In this document: positions 42,517 through 51,015 of the stretch, one piece after another
How the letters are laid out: each line of letters starts with the position of its first letter
Position numbering within the stretch: position 1 is the first letter of the stretch
Assembly: GCA_023460085.1 (NCBI GenBank)
Contig: JAEWRI010000046.1
Span: 210,464-274,463, forward strand
DNA: 64,000 nt
Direction of reading: 5' to 3'
DNA from: Bacillota bacterium
GTDB taxonomy: Bacteria > Bacillota > Clostridia > Christensenellales > SZUA-584
The notes under the pieces: generated by a model
The model's database searches: none
Told to the model about the DNA's origin: nothing
What the model saw: the letters and a program-made list of their open reading frames with translations, nothing else
Program-made: the position numbers and the translations under genes

Positions 42517-43259
42517 AGCGGTTACGTTCTGAAAAAGGCTTTACGCTGTTAGAAACCCTCCTCGCGATTGCCATCATTGCGGCGATCGCGCTGCCGCTTT
42601 TTTCAATCTTTCTGCAGTCCGTCAAAACCCAGCAGGCCGCTAAGGGCATACTCAGCGCGAACTACATCTCGCAGGATTATATCGAAAAGCTGGATACGAT
42701 GACCTACAGCGATGCGCTGTCGACACTGCCCAGCCGTACCTACACCAACGGGTATTACCTCAGCGCCGCGATCGAACCGTACGGATCGGGAGGCGGGCTG
42801 TTCGATGGTTCCTGCGACTACGCGCAGCTGTTGTTTTATGACGACGGGCGCATGCTCGCGGTGCTGCCCGATGGGAAATGGCATCTTTATTCCGCGGTTC
42901 CGGCAACCATCTTGCTAAGCTCCAGCGGCGCGTCCTACTCCTTCATGGCCGGCGGCGTTACGCTGACCGGAAGCATGGAAAGCCTGAACTGTGTGGTCGT
43001 CATCAACGCCATGGCCAAGCCCTCCGGCACCGCGTGCAATATTACGCTGAACTCCGCTTTTAAGGCGCTGCGTTATTGTCTGAAATATGACGCGGCGGAT
43101 ATTGCGCTGGCGGGTACGGGCGAGACCTACTGCGATCTGATGGCAGGCGATACGTCTCTCGTCCATGTGACGACGCGTGTTTACGAGGATGCGGCGGGCG
43201 GCACGCCGGTCGCCACCGCGGAAGGCTATATCAGCATCAGGAACTGGAATGAAGACTAA
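42513..43259 (+). CDS. Type IV prepilin-like protein (minor pilin)
   Basis: A 248-residue protein with a classical class III signal: MKRLRSEKG|FTLLETLLAI, cleaved after glycine, with glutamate at mature position 5 and a hydrophobic helix to about residue 35. The globular part (about 200 residues) has no family I recognise. Size and position before PilX-like and PilM/N/O genes suggest a PilV-like minor pilin rather than the major subunit. The ATG at 42513 overlaps the peptidase stop; its own stop overlaps the next start by 11 bases. Confidence 0.87.
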   Translation: MKRLRSEKGFTLLETLLAIAIIAAIALPLFSIFLQSVKTQQAAKGILSANYISQDYIEKLDTMTYSDALSTLPSRTYTNGYYLSAAIEPYGSGGGLFDGSCDYAQLLFYDDGRMLAVLPDGKWHLYSAVPATILLSSSGASYSFMAGGVTLTGSMESLNCVVVINAMAKPSGTACNITLNSAFKALRYCLKYDAADIALAGTGETYCDLMAGDTSLVHVTTRVYEDAAGGTPVATAEGYISIRNWNED

Positions 43260-43665
43260 GCGCGGATTTACATTGATAGAAGCTCTCCTGGCGCTGGCGC
43301 TCTTAACGGTCACAGCGGGGCTGATGTATACCTTTTTCTTTCAGGGCTTCACGCTGTACACCTCGGAGACAAAGACCGCAGCGGAGCAGGCGTCCCTGCG
43401 GCAGGTGCTTTCCGACATCACGAACCGCGTAAGGCTGACTGATAAGGATGACATCCGCTATACCGACGGCGTTCTGTGCATTCAGGATGCGCGGTATACC
43501 TACGACAGCGCGGAGCATCGTGTACAGCGCGGCGACAGCATACTCGCGGATAACATCGCGGCGTTCCGCGTGACACTGAGTGACGACCTGCTCGAGATCC
43601 GCATCGAAAGCACCTCGGGTACCGTCATGACCACCTCGCTCTCGCTGGTGGACTCAGGCGGATAA
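43249..43665 (+). CDS. Type IV prepilin-like protein (PilW/PilJ-like)
   Basis: A 138-residue prepilin: MKTKRG|FTLIEALLALALLTVTAG, with the E5 residue and hydrophobic helix. The short globular domain has a beta-rich end (AAFRVTLSDDLLEIRIESTS). Like its neighbour it is probably a minor pilin that primes pilus assembly. I chose the ATG at 43249, which gives the signal; the frame is open upstream inside the previous gene. About 100 bases separate it from the next gene. Confidence 0.85.
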   Translation: MKTKRGFTLIEALLALALLTVTAGLMYTFFFQGFTLYTSETKTAAEQASLRQVLSDITNRVRLTDKDDIRYTDGVLCIQDARYTYDSAEHRVQRGDSILADNIAAFRVTLSDDLLEIRIESTSGTVMTTSLSLVDSGG

Positions 43666-43763
43666 CAGATTGAACGGATTTTGTACAGCGGGCAGCTTAC
43701 TCCTGAGGCAATGCATCGGAAGGAAGACAGAATTACCGGATGATGTACAGGAAGGTGTATGGT

Positions 43764-45227
43764 ATGAAAAAAAAGGTGAAAAGAAATCGCAATGGCTCTG
43801 CAATCATCATGGCGATGGTGACGATGATGGTACTTCTGCTGCTGGGGCTTGCCGTCGCAACGGTATCGATGGGCACGCTCCGCACCAACGTAGCGGATGC
43901 CGTCAACAACGACGCCTACTACGCAGCGGAGTCGGCCGTCGCCAGCGCCATCGAACAGCTTAAATACGAAGTCTCGGCATATTACGCCGACATGCTGGAG
44001 GCCAGTAGCAGCGAATGCGGCACGCTGTATTCGGCGTTCTTTGAAGGCATTAATCAAAACGCGAAGTGGAATTTTCACGAACCTTCTTTCAATGGAATCA
44101 TCACCTCCACCACGTTCACCACGGGCAGCTACGACAGCGAAGACGAGGTCTGCGAATTTCTCGTATCATGCACGGCCAAAGCGGACAACGGCACACGCTA
44201 CCGCGTGGACGGCGCGCTGTACGTCAAGAAGGTGGATGTGCGCACAACCAGCGCCGTCTGGCTGGAGATCGATGATGCGGCACTCAAGGCGGGGGGCACG
44301 ATCGCGCTCGGCAGCACCAACGGCATGAGCATATCAGGCGGCAACGTCTACACCTCCGCGCTCACCTATACGCGCTCCTGGCTGCCCTACAACATTTCAG
44401 GCGGCCAGTTGATCCTCAGTCCAGGGGTGGCCGCCACCATCAACGACTGCCTCACCTACCCCTCCTATTCGGACCCGGTGATGAGCGATATCGATCTGTA
44501 CTGCACCGCCAATACCACGGTCAACTGGTCCAACGTACCCGCCGCCACCGTAGGCATCACCACCGCGCCGGGTGTGACGTTGACCGTAACCTCCTGCACC
44601 GTGCCCGCCGGCATCATCTACGGACGGGGCAATACGGTAATCAAGGACTGCAATGTATATTCCGATGTATACAGCGACGGAACCCTCTCCATCAGCAACC
44701 AGAGCCTGTACGGAGACGTTCATTGCCGCGGTAACTTAACCATCAGCAACTGCACCGTGTATGGCGACGTGTACTGCGACGGCACCGTAACGTTCTACAG
44801 CGCCGCGCTCAAGGGCTCCATATTCTCCTCGGGCGCCATCAAGATGAACGATGGCTCGATGACGGGCAGCCTGCTCTCCATGAGTACGGTCACGGTATCC
44901 AGCGCGAGCATCGTCAAGGGCATCGTCTATTCTCACACCAAAATCTACTGCGGCAACATGAGCGCAAGCGCCGTATTTTTCTCCGGCGGGGATATCGAGA
45001 TTACCGGCAGCATGTCGCTGTCGGGTGCGATGATCGCCAAGGGCAACATCGGCTTCGGAGGGGAAAGCTCTCGCTGGCTCACCATCAGCTACTCGCATTC
45101 CAAGATACAGGATGTCATGTCCAACGAAAACAACGCCGCCATGTTCAGCATCAGCGGCGGCCAACCGAAGCTGGACGAGGACGTATTCGTGCGGCAGAGC
45201 ATCACCGCACAAGGCAGACTATCATAA
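43764..45227 (+). CDS. PilX-like pilus protein with repetitive beta body
   Basis: A 487-residue protein. The N-terminus is PilX-like: basic residues, then GSAIIMAMVTMMVLLLLGLA and AYYAAESAVASAIEQL, without the usual FTLIE. From about residue 230 the chain consists of short beta-repeat turns (NTVIKDCNVYSDVYSDGTLS, NLTISNCTVYGDVYCDGTVT, GSIFSSGAIKMNDGSMTGSL) that should form a beta-helix, rather like bactofilin-type polymer domains. I prefer the ATG at 43764, eight bases after GGAAGG. It may sit at the pilus tip and act in binding. Confidence 0.8.
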   Translation: MKKKVKRNRNGSAIIMAMVTMMVLLLLGLAVATVSMGTLRTNVADAVNNDAYYAAESAVASAIEQLKYEVSAYYADMLEASSSECGTLYSAFFEGINQNAKWNFHEPSFNGIITSTTFTTGSYDSEDEVCEFLVSCTAKADNGTRYRVDGALYVKKVDVRTTSAVWLEIDDAALKAGGTIALGSTNGMSISGGNVYTSALTYTRSWLPYNISGGQLILSPGVAATINDCLTYPSYSDPVMSDIDLYCTANTTVNWSNVPAATVGITTAPGVTLTVTSCTVPAGIIYGRGNTVIKDCNVYSDVYSDGTLSISNQSLYGDVHCRGNLTISNCTVYGDVYCDGTVTFYSAALKGSIFSSGAIKMNDGSMTGSLLSMSTVTVSSASIVKGIVYSHTKIYCGNMSASAVFFSGGDIEITGSMSLSGAMIAKGNIGFGGESSRWLTISYSHSKIQDVMSNENNAAMFSISGGQPKLDEDVFVRQSITAQGRLS

Positions 45228-45237
45228 GGAGAACGCT

Positions 45238-46275
45238 ATGATCAGGCAAACCCCAACCGTGGCCATCGACATCGGCCATTCGAATCTCAAGATGGTTCAT
45301 ACCGCGCCGGACGGCCGCATACTCCGCTTTGTGGTGCATAAAATGCCCGAGGGCTGCGTGGAGGACGTGAGCATACTTTCGGAAGACGCGCTGATAAGCT
45401 CACTGAAAAACGCGCGGCACACCGCACACCTGACGGCAGGCAAGTGCAATCTGGTGCTGAGCGGCAGCGACATCATTATCCGCCATTTCACGCTGCCCGT
45501 GCTGCCCGAAGACGAGCTGTACCAGAACATCATCAACGAGATGTCCGGCTACCTGCCCGTTGATCCGGACAAGTACTGCATCGATTATAAGATAGCCGGA
45601 CGTGTACAGGAGGACGGCGTGGACATGTACCGTGTGCTCGTCACCACGGCCCACCGGCGGATCGTCAGCGGATACCGCAAGGCGCTGCGCCATGCGGGGT
45701 ACGGCATCCGCGTCATTGATACCTGCGAAAACGCCATTGAAAAGCTGCTGCGCATCCGCTTCGAGAAGGAAGGCCAGTTCTGCGCGGATGAGGGCATTGC
45801 CGTTATCGACTTTGGCACGGCACACACCCGCGTACACCTTTACTATAAGGGCAGCTTCTTTGTGAGCAACGTCATCAAGCGGGCGGGAGAAAAAATTACC
45901 GAAGCCATTTCTCAGACGTCCGGCAAGGATGTGCTGACCGCCGAAACGATGAAGCGCGAAAACGACTTCCTGAGCGGCAGTCATAAGAACACCGATATCA
46001 CCGCGGCAGTTACCTACGAGGTGGACTCGCTGCTGTTTGAGATTGCGCGCGTATTTGACTATTTTAAAAACCGCACCAAAAAAATGGTGGGCGCGATCTA
46101 CATTGCAGGCGGCGGGTCGCTGCTCCCCGGTCTTCCGGAATATTTGTCGATGCATTTGAAGATGCCGGTTCGCTTTGCGAGCGAACTGATGGTACTGCCC
46201 GGCAACGTGGACCCCAAGGGCTTTTCTTTCATGCTCAACGCCTATGCCGCCACCTTCAGGGAGGATGCCAAATGA
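45238..46275 (+). CDS. pilM: Type IV pilus assembly protein PilM
   Basis: A 345-residue actin-fold ATPase of the cytoplasmic pilus platform. Phosphate and adenine motifs are TVAIDIGHSNLKMV, GIAVIDFGTAHTRVHLYYKG and IYIAGGGSLLPGL. PilM binds the N-terminal tail of PilN and links the platform to the motor. AAGGAGAAC precedes the ATG at 45238. Its stop overlaps pilN (ATGA). Confidence 0.9.
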   Translation: MIRQTPTVAIDIGHSNLKMVHTAPDGRILRFVVHKMPEGCVEDVSILSEDALISSLKNARHTAHLTAGKCNLVLSGSDIIIRHFTLPVLPEDELYQNIINEMSGYLPVDPDKYCIDYKIAGRVQEDGVDMYRVLVTTAHRRIVSGYRKALRHAGYGIRVIDTCENAIEKLLRIRFEKEGQFCADEGIAVIDFGTAHTRVHLYYKGSFFVSNVIKRAGEKITEAISQTSGKDVLTAETMKRENDFLSGSHKNTDITAAVTYEVDSLLFEIARVFDYFKNRTKKMVGAIYIAGGGSLLPGLPEYLSMHLKMPVRFASELMVLPGNVDPKGFSFMLNAYAATFREDAK

Positions 46276-46877
46276 AAAGCGACATCAATCTGCTGCAAAA
46301 GAAGAAAGGCAAGCAGTATTCCGCGCAGAAGATAGCGCTGATGCTGGTTTTCCTCGTGTTTTTCGCGGGGGCTGTTTACGCGGGCTTCACGCTGCCGCAG
46401 AACGCGCTCACCGCCGCCCAACTGAAAGCCGCGGGGCTCAACCGGGAGCTCACAGGCTCTTCGGGCGCCGGAGACAGCCTGAGTGAACTGACCCAGAACT
46501 ACCTGACGCGCAGCGAGCAGCTGGAAGCGCTCACCGCCATCGACGGGGCGCGCTCCGATATCAACGGCTATCTGGAAGCTGTGGAAAAATCGCTGCCCAC
46601 CAGCGCCAATCTCTCTACGCTGACACTCTCCGGCAAGGAAATGTCCATTACGGGCGTCGCGCTGAGCGATGCGGACGTCGCCGCGTTCTGTCTGCGGCTG
46701 CGCGAGACCGGCGCGTTTGCCAATGTATTTCTGCAAAACAGCATTGCCCTGGAGGATTACGGCGTCACCTTCTCTCTTCTGGCCGAACTGCCCGCTACGC
46801 TGGACAGCAGCGGTATACTGCCCGAGGAAACCGAGGCCGCAGAGAGTGCCGCCACTGCGGAGGAAACAGCATCATGA
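46272..46877 (+). CDS. pilN: PilN-like pilus platform protein
   Basis: A 201-residue bitopic protein. The N-terminal tail MKSDINLLQKKKGKQY contains the INLL motif that docks on PilM, followed by a membrane helix (25-45) and a ferredoxin-like extracytoplasmic domain. Position and four-base overlaps on both sides support the call. It forms a dimer with the next protein in known systems. Confidence 0.85.
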   Translation: MKSDINLLQKKKGKQYSAQKIALMLVFLVFFAGAVYAGFTLPQNALTAAQLKAAGLNRELTGSSGAGDSLSELTQNYLTRSEQLEALTAIDGARSDINGYLEAVEKSLPTSANLSTLTLSGKEMSITGVALSDADVAAFCLRLRETGAFANVFLQNSIALEDYGVTFSLLAELPATLDSSGILPEETEAAESAATAEETAS

Positions 46878-47539
46878 GTATTTCAAAACGGGAAAAAGTA
46901 CTGATCATCGTCGTCGTGCTGCTTGCGCTGCTGGGTGTATACTATCTGTATTACCTGAAGCCGTGCATGGAAAAAATTGAAGACCTGAAAGTGGAAATCG
47001 CCAGCAGCCAGGCGGAGCTTTCCACCCTGGCCCTGCAGAAAAGCCAGCAGGGAACGCTGGAGGAACAGCTGGCGGAGGTGGACGCGGGGCTTGCCAAATA
47101 CGCGGACGGCAGCGCGCAGGCGTTCGATCAGCCGCCGATACTCGTATACCTCAGCAAGACCGCCGGGGATAACGCCATCAAGGGCGCTATCTACTTTGAC
47201 TTTCCGGTGCAGGTGGGCCAGATTCAACGCTGCCCCATCACCATCACGGTGACATGCACCTACGACGGGCTGCGGAAGCTGCTCAGCGATTTATCCAGCG
47301 CGCCCTATCTGCTGCGCGTCACCTCAATATCCGCCGGTTTGCCCACCGAAGACGACGGTACGGATGAAACCGCCTCCGGCGATACGTCCGGAAGCACCGA
47401 ACCTCAAACGCCGCTCATTCCCAATGGGCTGGAGGTCAAGCTGTCGCTGGATTTCTTCTGCCTCTCGGGTGAAATCCCCGTGGATACCGTATATGAATTT
47501 GATACCGGACGTCAGTACGGCGGCGATATCTTCTATTAA
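46874..47539 (+). CDS. pilO: PilO-like pilus platform protein
   Basis: A 221-residue bitopic protein: short basic tail, membrane helix (9-30), a coiled coil (35-70: KIEDLKVEIASSQAELSTLA) and a ferredoxin-like domain. It completes the PilM-PilN-PilO order. The last 40 residues include a Thr/Ser/Gly-rich insert. No PilB, PilC or PilT gene is in the window, so the motor and platform helix protein must be encoded elsewhere if the system is active. Confidence 0.83.
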   Translation: MSISKREKVLIIVVVLLALLGVYYLYYLKPCMEKIEDLKVEIASSQAELSTLALQKSQQGTLEEQLAEVDAGLAKYADGSAQAFDQPPILVYLSKTAGDNAIKGAIYFDFPVQVGQIQRCPITITVTCTYDGLRKLLSDLSSAPYLLRVTSISAGLPTEDDGTDETASGDTSGSTEPQTPLIPNGLEVKLSLDFFCLSGEIPVDTVYEFDTGRQYGGDIFY

Positions 47540-47556
47540 TGGCATAAACCAAACCG

Positions 47557-47577
47557 GGGCCTTCGGGCCCTTTTTCT
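47557..47577 (+). terminator. Terminator of the pilus operon
   Basis: GGGCC, loop TTCG, GGCCC and then TTTTTCTTT, directly behind the PilO-like gene. Confidence 0.85.
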
Positions 47578-47619
47578 TTGCAGCCGCACGGCTTTCCCTT
47601 CCGCGAATCCCACATAAAC

Positions 47620-47643
47620 AGCCGCGGACCGATGCCCGCGGCT
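47620..47643 (-). terminator. Candidate terminator of the surface-protein operon
   Basis: AGCCGCGG, eight bases, CCGCGGCT, just beyond the stop at 47671 of the last minus-strand gene. The T tract is poor (GTTTATG), so termination may be partial. Confidence 0.55.
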
Positions 47644-47670
47644 GCTCTTCCATGCCTGGCGCAGACAGCG

Positions 47671-49497
47671 CTATTGAACAATCAGCGAGATACTGACCTC
47701 CGCCGAGTTCAGCGCGCTGCCATCCTCCGCGTCATAGGCTTCGTATCTTATGATGGCGGCATAAACCCCCTGCGGCAGCGGCGGGAGTGCCACGACACCC
47801 ACACTCTCTCCCGGATTCAGCAGCCCCGAGGTAAATACCACGGTTCCATCGTTCAGCATCAGACTGACAACCATCTGGCAGCGGTTTTCCGCCGGGTTGG
47901 CAATGCTCACACTCGCGCTGCCTCCGCCGGACGGCAGTGTCAGAGACGCCATGCCCGGTATGGAGATGGACGGCTGCACGCGATATTGTGCCGTTGCGAT
48001 AAAGCGTTCGTCGGCCAGCACAGCACCCGTACCCACTTCGACGAACTGCACCTCTATGGCCTTCATGCCGATGCCCGAAACGGTTGCCCGGAACGTATAA
48101 TCGGCATCCGCGGCCGCGAATCCGGCAGGCGGGCCGTACGCGTCCGTAAGGGGCAGCCAGCCGCCCGTATCTTCATCCAGATACTCCAGCGTTACATCGG
48201 AGGGCATGGTGAAGTAGGCGCGCACCTTCTTGCCCGCGTCGTCGTGGGCAGTGGTGGTGAGCATAAATGTCTGCGGCTCGCCGGCAAAGAATTCCGGCAG
48301 ATCGGCGGTGACGGCCATGGGCTGCTCCACCGTCACGGCAATGTCCGTGCCGGCCAGCACGATACCCGTCCCCACCTCGACATACTCCACGCCTATCGTT
48401 TTCGCGCCGGGTTCAGTAAATTGAGCGCGCAGCGAAAGCGTTCCGTCTGCCACCGCAAAGCCCGTGTCCGGGCCGAATACCGCGGGAAGGGGCAGCCAGT
48501 TCCCCGTGGCGCTGTCCAGATATTCGACAGCAACGCCGGATGGAATGGCAAAGTACGCCCGCACCATCCTGCCCGCATCGCCGTTGGCTATCGTGGTCAG
48601 GCTGAACTGCGCGGGCCGTCCGACACGGAACGTCGGCACAGTGGCAGTCAGCTGCATCGCGCCGGTTACGGCAACGCCTTCAACCTGCTCGGCAAGCACT
48701 TCGCCGCCGTCCGTCTTCAGCTGAAATTTCAGGCTGTACGCGCCGGTACTGTGCGCGGTAAAGCGCACGTTCATCGAAGCCGTCCAGTCGGGCGTAATGC
48801 TCGCAAACGAACCCAGCGTGCCATCCGTCACAGTCTGCCAGACACCGCCGGTTTCCACCTCCAGCGTGCCGCTGCCGCCGGTAACCTCACAGCTGAGCGA
48901 TCCCGCCAGCGTATCACAGCCCAAATCATCGCTTGTCACCGAAAGTGAAAATCCCGTCGGGGCGTTCGCGGCGATCTCTTCCGGCACCGTGGTATCCAGC
49001 GCATAGACGGAGCGCCGGATGATATAGCCGTTGGTATTGACATAATACCGCCCGGTTACCGCACCACCCGCGTCCAGCACCCATACCTTCGTAATGGCCG
49101 AAAAGGCAGGAGTCGCATCCACGCTGTTAAACCACGTGTACGTGGAATCCACATTTTCAGATTCCATATACTTGCGGATGATTTCACGAAAATTGACGAA
49201 TTTCGTGGTAACCCCGCTTACATACGCCTGGAATCGATCCATGACGTTGCTTCCCAGCGTATCAAAGTAAAACTTTGCCAGTTTCGCGCTGTCCGCGTCC
49301 GGTTCATCCTCATATACCATATAGGAAGTGAGAAGGTCATCATAGTCGATATAATAACAGTCGGTGCCGTCTGAAATCACGTACGCAACGGGAATATCCG
49401 TCGAGCCCGTGCCAAACACAACCCGCGCGGTGCCGAAAAGCGCCGCAACGGTCAGCAAGCCTATGATCGCAATCATCAACGCTTTATTTCTCATCAT
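47671..49497 (-). CDS. Exported multi-domain surface protein with two internal repeats
   Basis: A 608-residue protein anchored by an N-terminal hydrophobic helix (residues 5-28). A mixed domain of about 150 residues is followed by Ig-like modules. Two of them are clear copies: TATVPTFRVGRPAQFSLTT with VRAYFAIPSGVAVEYLD, and TADLPEFFAGEPQTFMLTT with VRAYFTMPSDVTLEYLD. The last 95 residues (IPGMASLTLPSGGGSASV to the end) match the C-terminal domain of the operon's first protein at 57713-58546. A role as extracellular stalk or adhesin is inferred. A GTG five codons upstream is an alternative start. Confidence 0.78.
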   Translation of the reverse strand: MMRNKALMIAIIGLLTVAALFGTARVVFGTGSTDIPVAYVISDGTDCYYIDYDDLLTSYMVYEDEPDADSAKLAKFYFDTLGSNVMDRFQAYVSGVTTKFVNFREIIRKYMESENVDSTYTWFNSVDATPAFSAITKVWVLDAGGAVTGRYYVNTNGYIIRRSVYALDTTVPEEIAANAPTGFSLSVTSDDLGCDTLAGSLSCEVTGGSGTLEVETGGVWQTVTDGTLGSFASITPDWTASMNVRFTAHSTGAYSLKFQLKTDGGEVLAEQVEGVAVTGAMQLTATVPTFRVGRPAQFSLTTIANGDAGRMVRAYFAIPSGVAVEYLDSATGNWLPLPAVFGPDTGFAVADGTLSLRAQFTEPGAKTIGVEYVEVGTGIVLAGTDIAVTVEQPMAVTADLPEFFAGEPQTFMLTTTAHDDAGKKVRAYFTMPSDVTLEYLDEDTGGWLPLTDAYGPPAGFAAADADYTFRATVSGIGMKAIEVQFVEVGTGAVLADERFIATAQYRVQPSISIPGMASLTLPSGGGSASVSIANPAENRCQMVVSLMLNDGTVVFTSGLLNPGESVGVVALPPLPQGVYAAIIRYEAYDAEDGSALNSAEVSISLIVQ

Positions 49498-49511
49498 ACT
49501 TCTCCGGGCCA

Positions 49512-50189
49512 CTAACTTTTCCGGACCCTGACGTGAGAACGGTACCCTCCGTCTTCCAGCGCCGGTACAGTCAAATAATACTTGCTCCCGTTAAACTCCA
49601 TCGCCTGACCGTCATACGTGACCGTGTAGTCGCCCGCCGGATTTACCACGACCGTAACGATCATATACCCTGCCGGTGCAACCCCCTGCTTAGCGGATAC
49701 CGAATACGTAAACTCGGGAGTCGGTTCCACAGACTCGCTGGGAGAGGTGGAAGGGGATGTAGACGTCGACGGTGACGCGGTCGCCGTGGACGTGGGGCGC
49801 GGGGTTGTAGAAGGCCGCGGGGTACCGGAAGGCCTTGGAGTTGAAGTCGGAGGCGCGGGGGTTGCCGTTGTGCTCTCCGTTACAGTAGCGGTTGCACTCG
49901 CCGATACCGTTGCGGTCGGCGTTGAAACCCCTCCGGATATGCTCACCGTGGGCGTGGGCGTGGGCCCTGCCAACGGCACCGATTCCTGGGGCAGTGATTC
50001 CACCGGGACAGGCGTAGGTATCATGGTGATCTGCGAAATCTGATGCTGCGCCCTGACCAGCGCGCCAACCAGAAACGCGATGCCGACGATGACAACAATA
50101 TGCAGGGGAATCAGCACCAGCCTTCTTCTTCTTTTTTTCTCTTCTTCAGGGTCTTGGCTTCTCGTGCTGCGTTTATTATCTTCAGCCAT
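49512..50189 (-). CDS. Membrane-anchored protein with Thr/Pro/Ser stalk
   Basis: A 225-residue type II membrane protein. A charged cytoplasmic tail (EEEKKRRRR) is followed by one helix (24-45), then about 110 residues of Thr, Pro and Ser (TPRPSGTPRPSTTPRPTST), and a small C-terminal beta domain of about 60 residues (GDYTVTYDGQAMEFNGSKYY). The stalk is a likely site for O-glycosylation. The ATG at 50189 is preceded by GGAGGGC. It is part of the surface-protein operon; its stop overlaps the alternative start of the next gene. Confidence 0.76.
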   Translation of the reverse strand: MAEDNKRSTRSQDPEEEKKRRRRLVLIPLHIVVIVGIAFLVGALVRAQHQISQITMIPTPVPVESLPQESVPLAGPTPTPTVSISGGVSTPTATVSASATATVTESTTATPAPPTSTPRPSGTPRPSTTPRPTSTATASPSTSTSPSTSPSESVEPTPEFTYSVSAKQGVAPAGYMIVTVVVNPAGDYTVTYDGQAMEFNGSKYYLTVPALEDGGYRSHVRVRKS

Positions 50190-50255
50190 GGGTTTGCCCT
50201 CCAATACGGATTTCGTACAAATGCAGGCTATGGGGACCATATATTTAAGGAAGAA

Positions 50256-50936
50256 CTACTGCCCTTCTTCAGGGGGTGAACCTTCCCGAACATCCCTGCG
50301 TGTTTTTCTTTTCCGGATTACTTGATGCAGCAGCAGCGATATCCCCGCGACAGCCGCCGCTCCCGCTGCCCACCACCAGTATGGCACGGATGCCAGAAAG
50401 CCAGTGGACGGCACGGCTTCATCGCCGCCGTCGCCCGCTTTGACGACGGTAAGAACCGTCTCCTTTTCCCATACCGTCTTATCCGCCGGGCGGGATACCA
50501 CAGTGAACCGCAAGAATGCGGTGTATGTCCCGTCTGCTGCTGCCCGGAACGCTTCCGCATCGATTTCTACAGAGACGCTGTAGGCCTCCCCCGCCTCTCT
50601 TTCGTCAAACGACTCCGGTGGATCGAACGCTACGGCATACGGTATCGCATTGCCGTCCGCCGCTGCCAGCGCCCCGGAGGACAGCCCAATGCTGAGCGTC
50701 TCCCCGCTTGCCAGCAACAGCTCGCCTATGGCAAACTCGCCCAGCGTCATGCGCGTGTTGGGATAATACAGTTCCGCGTCAGGCGGCGGCGTGAACGAAT
50801 ACATGGGTTCAACCACGCACTGTACGTCACTGGATGTCAGCCCCGCGCTGGCAGACGCCGCCGAAACGCCCGCAGGCAGCCACGCCAAAGTAAGCAGGAC
50901 TGCCGCAGCAACGTAAAAATTGCGTCTGTGCTTCAA
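50256..50936 (-). CDS. Exported protein with VPSTG sorting-like signal
   Basis: A 226-residue protein with a signal peptide (cleavage near GVSA|ASA), an extracellular domain of about 140 residues of beta type, the motif VPSTG, a hydrophobic stretch (about 184-205) and a positively charged tail (RKRKTRR). This is the order of a sortase signal, with V in place of L; the tail of about 20 residues is longer than usual. It starts with TTG at 50936, six bases after AGGAG. The sortase at 8346-9011 is the only one in the window. Confidence 0.75.
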   Translation of the reverse strand: MKHRRNFYVAAAVLLTLAWLPAGVSAASASAGLTSSDVQCVVEPMYSFTPPPDAELYYPNTRMTLGEFAIGELLLASGETLSIGLSSGALAAADGNAIPYAVAFDPPESFDEREAGEAYSVSVEIDAEAFRAAADGTYTAFLRFTVVSRPADKTVWEKETVLTVVKAGDGGDEAVPSTGFLASVPYWWWAAGAAAVAGISLLLHQVIRKRKTRRDVREGSPPEEGQ

Positions 50937-51015
50937 GATGCTCTCCTTTGATGAGGCGCAGGCTGAGCGCGAGCCATGGTTCAGCCCGCGCCCCGCCTCC
51001 TGATTTCACTTTGTT

